From the NCBI GenBank assembly GCA_005784505.1, contig VCAZ01000020.1, forward strand, positions 2,389,868 through 2,453,867: a stretch of 64,000 nucleotides of DNA, given 5' to 3'. Below the pieces are notes generated by a model. That model had not been told where the DNA came from, ran no database searches, and saw nothing but the letters and a program-made list of their open reading frames with translations. Made by a program: the position numbers and the translations under genes. Position 1 is the stretch's first letter. Each line of letters starts with the position of its first letter. Below, piece by piece: positions 11,877-23,430 of the stretch. Source of the DNA: Bagarius yarrelli. Lineage: Eukaryota > Chordata > Actinopteri > Siluriformes > Sisoridae.

Positions 11877-13377
11877 TCATAAATAACTTCTTATTGCTAA
11901 CTCGATTGGATGCCGAACCAAAACTAACCACCTAAAATCAGAATCACAAAAACAGCTGGATGACATCAGCAAGCGAAACACTGAACATTAGGTAAGTGAG
12001 CGCTGTTGCATGTACAGGGCACAGGAAAAATTAGGGAAAGTTATAGTAATAAACATCTGGTCAACTATATCTGATGACCATAAAAAAGGTCAAGGAAAAG
12101 ATTAGAAAGTTAAAAGAGAAAAGATAGATAACAATGTGTGTTAAGGGGTCTTTTTTTGTAGCTCTTTTGAGGCTATAGAACAATTCCACCAGAGTGTGTG
12201 TAAGTATATATGATATGCTGTGCTGTCATTCTTTTGCCTCTCAATTACTGTTTACTATATAAAATAAACAGAATTTAAGAATAAAAAGTAGAATAACACA
12301 GCAGAGTTGCATGCACAGCGAATGACCTCGGGGTCATAGTGCACAGACGAGTGACGTCTATGGATCGTAGGGAAAGAGAACTAGCAACCTCAAATCTTTA
12401 GGACGTGTTCGAAAAGGCGTGTGAGGGATTATTAGACTATTATTAGTTTTTGTTGTAAACGTACTTTGCTCTTATTTGTGTGCAGAAAGTATTATTGCGC
12501 TACACATTCTATTGGCTCTTAAAACACACAGACGCAAATTTGACTGCTGGTTGTAAAGTGCGGATATGAAAGAATGAGATCAACTTTTATTCAAATCAGG
12601 CAGATGCTGTCTGTCCAATCATGGCTGTTGACCAAACAAACACGCATATAAGACACTTGTGTATAGAACCACAGCCTATAAATAGCCGGCATTACTTGAG
12701 TAAACCAGGATTCTGTTTACAATAGGGGTTGGAATAACTATTTCGAGTGTGAAAAGCTCTTCAGTGTCCGGATGTGTGTGTGTGTGTGTGTGTGTAGAGC
12801 TGCTAGACTTTGATCTATCTTTTCTGCATATCTGTGCTCCTGTCCTCCATTTCTCTCTTTGCTGCTTGATTTTGTGCAGAGCAAACAACGGAAGCTACCG
12901 TCCCAGCATCCCTGACGAAATCATCCCCCCCCCCCTCTCTCTCTCTCTCTGACACACACACACATACCCACACAAGCATAATTACTCCAGCTCAGGTTGC
13001 TTGGGCCTCAGTCTACATTGGGAGCAGCTGCCCCACCCCACCACCACCCCCCGGCTGCAGACTACTGTAAATCTGATTGTAGAATAAACAGGAAGAGAAA
13101 CATAGAACCAAGGGAAGGCAAGAGAACAGCAGGAACAAAGAATAACATCTAGGATGAAGCTACAGGAAAGATTTTACTGTTTGTGTGTTTTTTATTTGAG
13201 TTTCTGATATGCAAGAGGCAAGACAGTTTTATGAGAAAGCTTTAAAAACCAGCAGATCCACAACGTAGACAATAATAGGCACAGGGGCATTTAAAAGATA
13301 TTTAGTAAGTCCTTGCACCCACGCTATTACCCCTACCCCCCCCCCAAGTCTACTGACAGCTAATTTCCTTCCCCTCC
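11877..13377. other. Non-coding stretch with microsatellites
   Basis: A GT tract lies near 12,773-12,796, a C8 then CT tract near 12,927-12,950, and C-rich runs near 13,030 and 13,332. No exon is recognised. Confidence 0.35.
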
Positions 13378-13975
13378 AATTAGATCTAGCTGTTAGAAAA
13401 CTGGCCCAAATATTCTAGATGAACTCTGTGTTTCATTTCTTATTCTTTTTTTTTTTCCTCTCCACAGTCTCTCTTTACACTCCCTTATTAATGAAATCAT
13501 TGAAGCAGAAAACCTTCACCCACGACAACCAAAGAGCAAAATAGCCTTTATAGGAACAATTACTCGTGCAGAATTCCAGATCATATTTTGATTTGCCTAA
13601 CAAATCCTTCCCGGGGCCACACATGCTGCATGGAGATGTTTCCGACCGCAAGCCGATGCTTTATCAGCATGCACGGGGTAGAGAACACGACCGCTTTATT
13701 CCGAAATATGTTTCCACAACCAAACCGATAATTCAGCACTCAGAGGATGAGTGTTCTATTTGCTATTTTATAGATTTCTGCTTGCATCCGCTGTCAAAAA
13801 AGCCAATTATCAATATTTTAATTAGCCAGCAAAACATGAAAAGCGAGGGTGAAATATCTGACGTGAAAGAAGCTTGGATGCAGGCGGACTGTTGCCAAAG
13901 ATTTTGCTGATGGAATTCTAATTACTTTATATTTGAGAGAAGCGGAGAAGGGCGTCTGCTCTGTGCCGGAAGAGG
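13378..13975. promoter_or_regulatory. Candidate conserved non-coding element (largest)
   Basis: This is about 600 bp of non-repetitive, balanced sequence dense in TAAT/ATTA cores (TTATTAATGAAATCATT, CCAATTATCAATATTTTAAT). It contains GATTTGCCTAACAAATC, an 8 bp-arm imperfect palindrome. A 114-codon frame on the plus strand (13,566-13,910) shows no known domain and is probably chance. Confidence 0.4.
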
Positions 13976-14227
13976 AGGAGGGAGGATTCGTACACGATCT
14001 GATCTAATTTAGATGGTGTGAGATACATACACAAATGTGGGAAGAAATCCTCTTAGACAGAATGTACTGGAATGGATATATGCACAGCGCATATGGCCAG
14101 TGTTTCTAATGAAAATGCAGACTCGCAGCAAGACCTAGAACACGAAACTCAAAATTAAAATGTCAAAAGTAAAGGTCGACCGATACTGATTGTTTTAAAA
14201 AAACTGATATTAATTTTAAATATGGTT
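13976..14227. other. Non-coding stretch, nothing recognised
   Basis: This lies between the candidate regulatory island and the hAT-like copy. No exon or repeat family is recognised. Confidence 0.3.
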
Positions 14228-14402
14228 ACGTCTTTTTGGGTTGGGGGTGCATGGGGCTAGTTAGGACAATTCCAAGGGCCGATGCATGTTGGGGGCCCCC
14301 AAACATATGTTTTGTTAGTAGTAACAGTGCAGAATGGGTTGTGGTAGGGTGTTATATTTTATTTATAGTGCTTAAAATAGGTAGTGGCGCCCCCTACAGA
14401 TA
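14228..14402. mobile_element. Degraded hAT-like repeat, copy 2
   Basis: It matches 101-268 in order: GGGCCGATGCATGTTGGGGG, then AACAGTGCAGAATGGG and GTGGTAGGG, ending near GCGCCCC. Confidence 0.4.
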
Positions 14403-14945
14403 ACCAATATGCAAAACTGATCATTTTTTTAAATGAACAAGCAGGTTTTTTTTTTTATAATCCAGTCAATATTGCTAATTTACTCCCTTGCAAACAAAAC
14501 AACTCTTTCTCTTTATCAGTATAAATAGAGGAGTATAAAAAGTCTGTTTTTTTAATTTACTTGTCTTTGTTAAATAGAAATTTGTTTAGGTAAATAAACA
14601 GGTATCAGTTAAAAAACATATAAATAAAAATTATTTCAACGATTTTTATAATAAAAAGCTTTCATGTGCTGCTACCCAGGTTTGATTCCGGCTCGAGTCC
14701 TTTCTCCCGAGCCCCACCCCTCTCTTCCTCTCCCTGGTTTCATCTCTGATCTGTCCTATCACAGTTAGGGCAGAAATGCCCCGAAAAATCTTAATAAATA
14801 ATTTACAAAAATAATTTTTTAGTGTTGTTATTTTAGTGTGATTTAAGTTCTCCCAGTTGAACCGTTGTAGTGTAGTGCAATATTTGCTGGTATGTTAAAT
14901 ACATTTATATCAATTTAAAGCAGATCAAGTTACTTTACCTGTAAG
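14403..14945. other. AT-rich stretch, nothing recognised
   Basis: The only odd island is GGTTTGATTCCGGCTCGAGT at 14,680-14,699, which resembles a tRNA/SINE B box (GGTTTGATTCC). No tRNA fold is evident around it. Confidence 0.3.
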
Positions 14946-15107
14946 AACATTCATTCGTTCATTCATTTATTCATTCATTCATTCATCATTTATTGATTTA
15001 TTTTCTTTACCCGCTTGTTTCCTATTACGGGGTCACAGGGATCTACTGGAGTCTATCCCAGCTGTACACCCCGGACAGGTCGTCAGTCCATCACAGAGCC
15101 TCACACA
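14946..15107 (-). mobile_element. SINE, family B, tail only
   Basis: It holds a CATT repeat then ACCCGCTTGTTTCCTATTAC, GGGTCACAGGGATCTACTGG and ACAGGTCGTCAGTCCATCAC. This is the reverse complement of the tail of the element at 49,361-49,720. Confidence 0.7.
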
Positions 15108-16385
15108 CTTTTTTTTTTTATCTCTACTGAAAACTGTGAACATGATGTTAAAAACAAGGGGTATAGTAATAGGTAAAGGGCACATTTTCATCCAGTATGT
15201 TGCCTAAATAATGATTATTTTGTCATAAGTCTGTAATGACATAACAGATGTTAATAACAGATTTCACATCATCCGTTAATAGCCGTTCATCATTAAATAA
15301 TTCTTTTTGTTTTCTATAAAGTTGAATATTGTCTGCTATGAATGCTATGATCATTGCATTAGATAATCATTTATAAAAAAAAAAAAACAAAAACAAAATA
15401 TTCCGACACTCGTATCCTCAACCAACAGGAATGCGGCTCATTTCCATTCAGAAAAGGGAAAAGCGTGCCAGGATTGAGCTGGGCCACTGAGTTTTGGCTC
15501 ACACATTGGTATTTTTTTTGGCGATTCTGTAACAGAGCTCTGGTTTGGCTTTGCATGCAGCTTGCAGCAAACGTGTTAGAACCAAACACACACAGCGTGA
15601 AAACAATTTATTTTTATTTCAAAAATGTAAGGTTTTTTTTCATGATGCAATCAATTGAACACATTTTTAATTACTAAAGCTGTGTTTAGTTAAAATAACA
15701 GTGTGGGAATCATCAAGAAATGCGCAAAATTGAGGTTGACTTTTTTTGTCAGTCTAATAAAAGTATACATAAGTATAAGTACTGAGTGTAGACTGGATCG
15801 AATTTTTAGTAGTTTTATGTAGTATATATTTAATTAATCCATAAAAAGTCAACTATAAGCACACTAATGTTTTAGTTTAAAATAAGTATACTAAAAATAC
15901 ACTTTAAATAACTTTTTTGTGAAGGATATCATTAGCAGAAAATTGATGCATTATTGCGTCATCATATAGCTGTCAAATTTAATTTTATTCAGTTTATTAA
16001 GTGGAGCTTTTTTTAAGACTTTTTAATTTTACGACTAGCAAAATAGATGCTTTCTTATAAGAATATAAGTATTACTTAGGGCAATTCAGTGACTCACAGT
16101 AACTGCATTATCTCTCTTGCTCCGGAGGATTAAACAGAATTTTACTATAAATAGCTCAGATGCTGAGACGAGTAATTCAAACCATCTAAAAAAACAGGGC
16201 TGGCTTTCTATCCGCTGTCTTTGTTTTCATGTTCAGTTCAGAATTTAAAGTACAATATATTGAATAAAAATATTGAAACAGCTAACTATCACAATCTTTT
16301 ACTCACAATACTGTATCGATATTCTAACCCTCTGTTATCGAGACTTATTTAAATGATGTTTTAAACTAATTTATGTCATACTAAA
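15108..16385. other. AT-rich stretch, nothing recognised
   Basis: Short open frames occur on both strands near 15,371-15,677, but none has a family signature. Confidence 0.3.
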
Positions 16386-18310
16386 TAAAGGGTTAAGAGA
16401 ATAAAAAGGTTCAGGGAATAAAATGTTTTGAAGGGAATAAAAGGTTAAGGGAATAAAGGGTTAAAGGTATAAAGGAATAAAGGGTTAAAGGAATAAAGAG
16501 TTAAGGGAATAAAGGGTTAAAGGGAATAAAAAGTTAAGAAAAATAAAGGGTTACGGAAATAAAGGGTTAAGATAATAAAGACTTAGGGGAATAAAGGGTA
16601 AAGGGAATAAAGGATTAAGAAAATAAAAAGGTTCAGGAAATGAAATGTTTTTAAGGGAATAAAGGGTTAAGAGAATAAAGAGTTAAAGGTATAAAGGGTT
16701 AAGGGAATAAAGGGTTACAGGAATAAAAGTTAAGGAAATAAAGGGTTAAAGACAGGGAATAAAGGGTTACAGGAATAAAGGGTTAAAGGAATAAGGGTTA
16801 AAGGAAAGGGAATAAAAGGAATAAAGAGTAAAGGAATAAAGGGGTTAAGGGAATAAAGGGTTAAGGGAATAAAATAAAGGTTAAAGGGTAAAGGGTATAA
16901 AGGGTTAAAGGAATAAAGGGAATAAAGGAATAAAGGGTTAAAGGGTTAAAGGGTAATAAAGGGTAAAGGAATAAGGTAAAGGAATAAAGGGTTAAGGAAA
17001 GGAATAAAGGGTCTAAAGGGTAAAGGCTTAATCAAAGAGGGAATTAAAGAGGGGTTAAGATAATAAAGACTTAGGGGAATAAAAAGGGTTAAGAGTATAA
17101 AAGGGTTCTAAAAGGGTTCTAAAAGGAAATAAAATGTTTTTTAAGGGAATAAAGGGTTAAGGGAATAAAAGTATTAAGGGAATAAAATGTATAAGGGAAT
17201 AAAGGGTTAAGGGAATAAAGGGTTATAAGGGTTATCAAGAGAATGAAGGGTTAAGATAATAAAGACTTAGGGGAATAAAGGGTAAAGGGAATAAAGGATT
17301 AAGAAAATAAAAAGGTTCAGGAAATATTTTTTTTTAAAAGGAATAAAGGGTTTAAGAAAAAAATAAAAGGTTAAAATAATAACGACTTAGGGGAATAAAG
17401 GGTTAAAAGTTTTTTTTTTAAATAAAGGGTCAATAGAATAAATGTTTAAGGGAATAAAATGTATAAGGGAATAAAGGGGTTAAGGGAATAAAGGGAATAA
17501 AGGCTTAAGGGAATAAGGGAATAAAAGGGAATAAAGTAAATGGAATAAAATGTATAAGGGAATAAGGGAATAAAGGGAATAAAGGTTAAGGGAATAAAGG
17601 GCTAAAAGTATTATAATGGAATAAAATTAAGGGAATAAAGGGTTAAGGGAATAAAAGTATTAATGGAATAAAATGTATAAGGGAATAAAGGGTTAAGGGA
17701 ATAAAGGGTTAAGGGAATAAAAGTATTAATGGAATAAAATGTATAAGGGAATAAAGGGGTTAAGGGAATAAAGGGTTAAGGGAATAAGGGATAAAGTATT
17801 AATGGAATAAAATGTATAAGGGAATAAAGGGTTAAGGGAATAAAGGGTATAAGGAATAAAATGTATAAGGGGAATAAAGGGCTTAAGGGAATAAAGGGTT
17901 AAGGGAATAAAAGTATTAATGGAATAAAAGGGTTAAGGGAATAAAGGGTTAAGGGAATAAAAGTATTAATGGAATAAAATGTATAAGGGAATAAAGGGCT
18001 TAAGGGAATAAAGGGTTAAGGGAAAAATAAGGGTTAAGGGAATAAGGGAATAAAGGGTTAAGGGAATAAAAGTATTAATGGAATAAAATGTATAAGGGAA
18101 TAAAGGGTTAAGGGAATAAAAGTATTAATGGAATAAAATGTATAAGGGAATAAAGGGTTAAGGGAATAAAAGTATTAATGGAATAAAAGGTAATCAAGGG
18201 AATAAAGGGTTTAGGGAATATAAAGGGGTAAGGGAATAAAGGGTTAAGGGAATAAAAGTATTAATGGAATAAAATGTATAAGGGAATAAAGGGTTAAGGG
18301 AATAAAAGCG
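16386..18310 (+). repeat. 1.9 kb tandem array related to the 2-6 kb array
   Basis: The core unit GGGAATAAAGGGTTAA (16 bp) is organised in the right half into a roughly 50 bp higher-order unit: GGGAATAAAGGGTTAA, GGGAATAAAAGTATTAAT, GGAATAAAATGTATAA. Order is regular from about 17,600 to 18,300 and irregular before that. As in the first array, C is nearly absent on the plus strand and AATAAA recurs about every 16-18 bp. The shared core AATAAAGGGTTWAGG points to a common origin. Confidence 0.93.
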
Positions 18311-18527
18311 TGAGGAATCTGTTTTTACTTGAGTTAATAAAAGGCAATTCATTTGTATTCTAAAGCATTTAATAGGTGCGACTAGTGTTAAAAAACATTT
18401 GGTTCTCTTTTTAGAGGATTTATATGACCAGAGTGTTAAATATGACTGCTGGTTCCAGAAGCTGTGACTTCCTTCACTGAAAAATGTGGCTGGGCCAAGT
18501 AATTTGACCCTATTTTGACCCCCTACA

Positions 18528-18668
18528 CCCCCCCCCCCCCCCCACACACACACACATACAACTTTGCATACACCCACAGGCCCGCACACACAATTTATGC
18601 AGTGCGTGGTTATTAGTTAAGCGCTTACCCTGTAACACACACACACACACACACACACACAACACACC
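18528..18668. repeat. Poly-C and CA microsatellites
   Basis: A C tract of about 16 at 18,528-18,543 is followed by a CA tract. A second CA tract lies at about 18,637-18,662. Homopolymer length here is likely unreliable. Confidence 0.9.
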
Positions 18669-18758
18669 AGTGGACTCATTAAAGATGCCGTGGCTTTTTA
18701 ATGAAACCTCATTAAAGCTCAGTCAGTTTGCAACTAAATCTGAAACTCCTGCATGCGT

Positions 18759-18840
18759 TGTGTTAGAGGGAGTTGTGCGGTGTGTTAGAGGGAGTTGTGC
18801 GGTGTGTTAGAGGGAGTTGTGCGGTGTGTTAGAGGGAGCT
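18759..18840 (+). repeat. 22 bp minisatellite, about 3.7 copies
   Basis: The unit TGTGTTAGAGGGAGTTGTGC plus GG is repeated perfectly three times, then a partial fourth copy ends GGGAGCT. Confidence 0.95.
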
Positions 18841-18939
18841 CTCTGAAAAAAAAAACTGAAAAAAAACCACTGAAAGTATCACAAAATTATTTAACAAAAA
18901 GGGCTATTTGATATAATATACACATATTAGTATGTGTTC

Positions 18940-19260
18940 TAGCCTCCAGTGCATCTGTAAATTACAGCTCTATTGTTTCAGAGAGAATATGGCACATACA
19001 CAGCAAATTAGCGCTAATTTGCTTCCTCTATTTTTCTCTCTCCCTCTCTCTCTCTTTTCTCACTCTCATTTTCTCTCTAGAAGGCACAGTTCTGTCTAGT
19101 TGTCTTCATTAGGCAACAATGCTGCGCGTAGCACTTAACATTTCAGCCAAAGCCAAACCCTAATCCCTCATCAGCAGCAGGACAACTCAACCCCGCAGGC
19201 TTTTCTTTCATAACACAGCTCTTCATCTAGAAACTCATCTCTGACTTGCTAATAAACCCG
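18940..19260. promoter_or_regulatory. Candidate regulatory element with 20 bp perfect palindrome
   Basis: This balanced island contains GCAAATTAGCGCTAATTTGC at 19,003-19,022, a perfect palindrome with two opposed ATTA/TAAT homeodomain half-sites around GCGC. A CT-rich stretch and further unique sequence follow. Confidence 0.4.
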
Positions 19261-19629
19261 AGCCCGGATTCACGTTCTCACTATGTGAATACAAATAGAA
19301 ATGAGGAAAGCACTAGATGCTACTGAAATGAAAAATAAAGACAGTGAATGGCAAACAAGCGGGGATAGAAGAGCAAAGAGGACAAAAAAAAAGAGCGACA
19401 GAGGAGAAAGAGACGCGCAGCGTGGATTTGATGGTCTTAGGTCACACTCGCTGTTGCTTTCAAACAAAAATGGAATTTCAATCCTCTCATTCCTTCTGCA
19501 GAAGAGTCCTCTAGAGAACACACACACACAGTAGCAGGATGACCTTGAAGCTCAAATCCATGCCCTAAATCTTTTTAAGGCTTTGACCGATTTCTGTTCA
19601 CAGAAAGACCCTGCCCCAAATTTAATGAA

Positions 19630-19668
<39 letters not shown>

Positions 19669-20018
19669 GAGGTGGCCAATACAAGGACAGAATATATTTG
19701 TTGTATTCGTTACAAATCTGCAGACAAAGGGTTTAAGCATGAGTGTGTTGTCTGACATGCTGGAACATCTGATAAAAAGGCTTTAGGATTCCTGTCCCTC
19801 AGCAGCACATGTCACAAACACACCTCCATGTCCATTACACTCTGGCTTAGAACATGGCAGCATGGAAGCATGTCAAGGAATTTTTTTCCTTCGGTCTTTC
19901 ACAAGAATTTGGTTTGAGTGTGAAAGCTGTTTTCAAGCCTTGCTTTGTGTACCGATTTTTGACCTTCGATTCGAAAGCAATCCGATGTAGTTTAACATTA
20001 GGAGATGTTTAATGCACA
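19261..20018. other. Non-coding stretch with CA microsatellite
   Basis: A CA tract lies at 19,632-19,662. The flanking frames on both strands are low-complexity or without family signature. Confidence 0.4.
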
Positions 20019-20527
20019 CAATATGGACAAAAGAACTGGAACACCTGATCATCGCATCTGTATGTGTTTTACGAACATCTTTTTCCAGATGTTGTCTTAC
20101 TCGATTAACCACCAAACTTGGTGGGAAGTGGCAGCGTAGTAGTTTAAGTTTGATTCCCAGAACCACCAAGTTACCACTGCAGAACCCTGAGTAAGTCACT
20201 TAACCTCCAGTTGCCCAGTTGTATAGAAAAGATAAATGTAAGTCGCTCTGGATAAGGGCATCTGCCAAATGCTGTAAATTGCAATGTAAATGTAGTGCGG
20301 GACATTCCAGTTCCTCCACTTTAACCAGAACACAGCATGTCATCATGCGGCTCAGGGGTTTTGTACACAAAGATTGGGCTTCCTCTGCTAAGAAAAAATC
20401 ATGATCATACAACATACAAAGCCATTCTAAACAACTGTGTGTACCCAACATGGTGCAAACTGTTTGGAAAAGCCACCTCTACGGGTGTGCTGTCGAGGTG
20501 TCCACAAACTTTTGGCCATATAGCGTA
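20019..20527 (+). mobile_element. Tc1-like/MITE element interrupted by a SINE
   Basis: The left end ATATGGACAAAAGAACTGG and the right end ACTTTTGGCCATATAG form imperfect terminal inverted repeats. The interior left piece (ACATCTTTTTCCAGAT) matches 1,520-1,535, and the right piece (ACACAGCATGTCATCATG) matches 8,361-8,378 and 28,308-28,325. A family A SINE sits inside (about 20,122-20,296). Confidence 0.65.
20122..20296 (+). mobile_element. tRNA-derived SINE, family A, nested
   Basis: It has a shortened head, GGGAAGTGGCAGCGTAG then TTTGATTCCCAG (B box), and the family tail AAGTCGCTCTGGATAAGG to ATGCTGTAAATTG. It splits the Tc1-like element, so it arrived later. Confidence 0.75.
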
Positions 20528-21429
20528 GATGTTATCACAGATAAGCAACTTAAGGAAAGGAACAGACAGGACACTCTTTGCCCCCAAATACCCTTTATAA
20601 TTTATTTAATATATTACACTGCATGTTATATCATTTTTAATGTAATTAAAAAATAAGACTTTAGAGTTGTTTATTTATTGTTTTTTATTCGTTTGGTTGC
20701 ATTGCGTCTTATGAGTCTTTAGCGTATGTGTATGCGGAGTAAAGCCTTCAGCTTTTTTGAAAAAAAAGAAAGTTATGAGATTAATTAACTTCTGTAAACT
20801 TTATTATAACTCTTGGCTATTAAAACATTATCATTGCATTTAATTGTCAGTCGGTTTTGTTTCTGTTGCGACTCGATTTTAAATAGTTCTTGATTCTTTT
20901 GTTCACTTCATAGGAAATAAGCTAACAGTCTGTACCGATTGTACAGTATCTCACTAAAGTGAGTACAAGTTCAGCAAACACTTTAAGTCTTTGCCATGAG
21001 GTGCCATGTTGATCATCCAGTAGTCAAAACATGGTTAATAATATACAGCTGTGTATTCACTTTTGTTGCCAGCTATTTTGACAATAATGGCTGTATGTCG
21101 AGTTATTTTCAAAGGTAAGTAAATCTTTACTCTTACACACTGACTACTACAAGTTTCATTTCTATAGTATTTATTACTATTATTTAGCTAGTTGCTAATT
21201 GTCCTCTCCCTTGTTGGAAGCAGTTAGTTATGGTCTGGTGTCAACTCTGCCATGAATAACTTGTGTTATAATGCTGCTTAAACATGTAGTTTCATTAGAA
21301 ATGCAGTATGTAGGCCGGTGCCGTGGTGTAGTGGGTCGAAGAAAAGAGCGAAAGAATCTAGAATCTGTTGGCTGAGAAACAACCCTGTAATTCTGTACAT
21401 CAGGATATTTGATTGTTTTTTCTCTTGTG
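20528..21429. other. AT-rich stretch, nothing recognised
   Basis: No exon, RNA gene or repeat family is recognised here. Confidence 0.3.
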
Positions 21430-21588
21430 AAAGAGACCCGATGTTAAACTTTATCCAAAGCAATGCATATTTCATCTCTAATTTTTTATATCCAACTGAG
21501 CAGCTTGGTGGTGCTGGGAATTGAACCAATAAGCAGCAGTCCAATACCAACAGTTCAAGACCAACACCACTAAGCTACCACTTCGACA
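21430..21588 (-). mobile_element. tRNA-derived SINE, family A, degraded
   Basis: In reverse orientation it shows GGTGGTGCTGGGAATTGAAC and CACTAAGCTACCACTTCG. The tail region is eroded. Confidence 0.55.
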
Positions 21589-22639
21589 ATGTCTGTGTTA
21601 GATGACGTAGCATACATCAATATGTTTCTAATGCTGCCGTCACAGGGAATGCATTGAATCCAGATATTTGATTAAAGCAGTGTGGATGAGTGACATATTC
21701 AGGATTGTAGTATAGCTGATACACACTTTGGTCAATAATGCAGATGAAGAAGAAATATTTGAAGTGGTATTGTCAGGTGTAGAGCTAAAAGGTCAAGTGC
21801 GTGAGATAGAGAGAGAGAAGAGAAAGAGATGCGAGTCTTATTTACTATTCAAAAGGAGTTCGATTTTTTGAATATATGTCTTTTTATTCGTGATCAATTT
21901 GCATCGGATTAGTGAGCTGTGAAAAAATATACAAGTATTCCTGATCTGCCCCACTGTACGATGCGTCCATACTGAAGAGATGGTGTGAAAACTAAATACA
22001 TTGATATACATTATAATGACTATAATAACTACAGCTGCTTTTCTAATTAACAGTGTAAAGTCTGTAAAAAATTCTCGACTCGACTCGACTCAGATGAGTT
22101 AAAACCGTCAGTGATTCATTAGTATTGCAAATATAACACGGTATGGAGTGTTATTGTAGGTGTGGCATCACAGATAATATTGTGGCTGAATAGTAACACT
22201 TGAAAACACTTTCCGGGAGTGTGGAGATTTTTATAGAGGTAAGACTGAGATTAAATCTAGAACTGGATGTTTAAATAAACACACATAAAAGTGATAGTCG
22301 GGTGTCCCAGTACTCGATGGGATTCTTAGGTCATTACTCTATGACTTACAGTGAAGCTTCATTGGTGTACTTACTGATTGGGCCTATTATAACTTTAATG
22401 TTTTTTCTACATTAGTAGTGTTTGTATCTATTTTTAGCAGCGTTCTGACACCCTCCATGTGTTAGATGGCATGCTGTGAAGTTGCTCGCGAATCCGCTTT
22501 GCTATTGTTACGAACTTGTTACAGACACAATAGTTATAATGTAATAATATTGTAGTACGATAAAAGAAAAACATTTATGAAGTATAAAAACACGAGCATG
22601 TTCCTATGACCAGGAGATGCTGGCGGACTAAAGGGCTTG
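21589..22639. other. Non-coding stretch, nothing recognised
   Basis: This is AT-rich sequence with a short GA tract near 21,807-21,825. No exon is recognised. Confidence 0.3.
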
Positions 22640-22960
22640 TGTAAAAAAGGAGACGGAGTGGGATCCATAATGCAGAGATGGCTTTATTTAGAAAAGAGAG
22701 ATAGACTTCTCCAAAGAGAAGTCAAAGAAGCAAGCAGAAGTCCGGTACACAGTAATCCAATAAATAGCAAACAAATCCAAAACGCTAGGCAGAAACAGGC
22801 AGAAATTAAACATGAAACAATCAAAGAATAGAACAGGACATGATTAGCAATACGGCTAGCTTATATACACAGAGTGCAGGAAGTGACACCGGAAGTACGA
22901 GCGCAGAAGTAGTACTTTGGTGAAGGCGCCCTCTGGCGGTTGGGAGTTAGAGTGCTTACA
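22640..22960 (-). mobile_element. Solo LTR, copy 1
   Basis: On the plus strand it begins TGTAAAAAAGG and ends GAGTGCTTACA, so the ends are TGTAA/TTACA. Near-duplicated 5 bp flanks are GCTTG (22,635-22,639) and GCTCG (22,961-22,965). Reading the minus strand gives a TATA-like TGTATATAAGC, then AATAAAGCCATCTCTGCATT, the layout of an LTR with promoter and poly(A) signal. It shares the CCAGAGGGCGCC and GGATCCCACTCCG blocks with 30,822-31,158. No internal coding region remains. Confidence 0.75.
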
Positions 22961-23269
22961 GCTCGAGTGAGAGAGAGAGGACTGGGTTGCCAGATGATGG
23001 TATTATAATGGTATTATATTATCATGTTAAAAAACAATAAGGTGAAAAGTTGCTGCTTGTTAATATCTTTATCTTATTTCCAAAACAGAAAATTTGAGGT
23101 TATTTGGGGTTTTTTAAATGTATTTTTCATTTTTGTTTGTATTTGTTTTCATATAAAACATTAATAACACTATATCAAAATGCAAGAATATTTTATAGAT
23201 ATAGTGTTATTAATATTATAAATATATTTATAAATATATAAATATTTATGTTATAAATATTAACTGTCA
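22961..23269. repeat. AT-rich stretch with 17 bp-arm hairpin
   Basis: ATTAATAACACTATATC (23,160-23,176) and its exact complement GATATAGTGTTATTAAT (23,198-23,214) enclose about 21 bp. More AT-palindromic sequence follows to about 23,262. Confidence 0.7.
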
Positions 23270-23430
23270 GACCTGTCAGGACTCGGTCTGATCGTTTTAG
23301 TTCATGTGCTAAAAGTTCGTTAATGTCATGTCATGTGATTTCCCGTTCCATGTGTCATGTCAGTGGTTTAGTCATGTGTTCCTCATTGTGTTCAGGAGTC
23401 TCTCGTTGAGTTGATGGTTTCCCCCATTAG
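23270..23430 (+). mobile_element. LTR-like repeat fragment, family D copy 2
   Basis: CAGTGGTTTAGTCATGTGTT with CATGTCATGTGATTTCC resembles the minus-strand text of 33,235-33,545 and 47,200-47,345. It is diverged and without clear ends. Confidence 0.35.

Noticed and set aside
13566..13910. 114-codon plus-strand frame as a new gene
   Set aside because: No domain, no convincing splice or promoter context and no low-complexity bias. It lies in a candidate non-coding island, and chance length is plausible.
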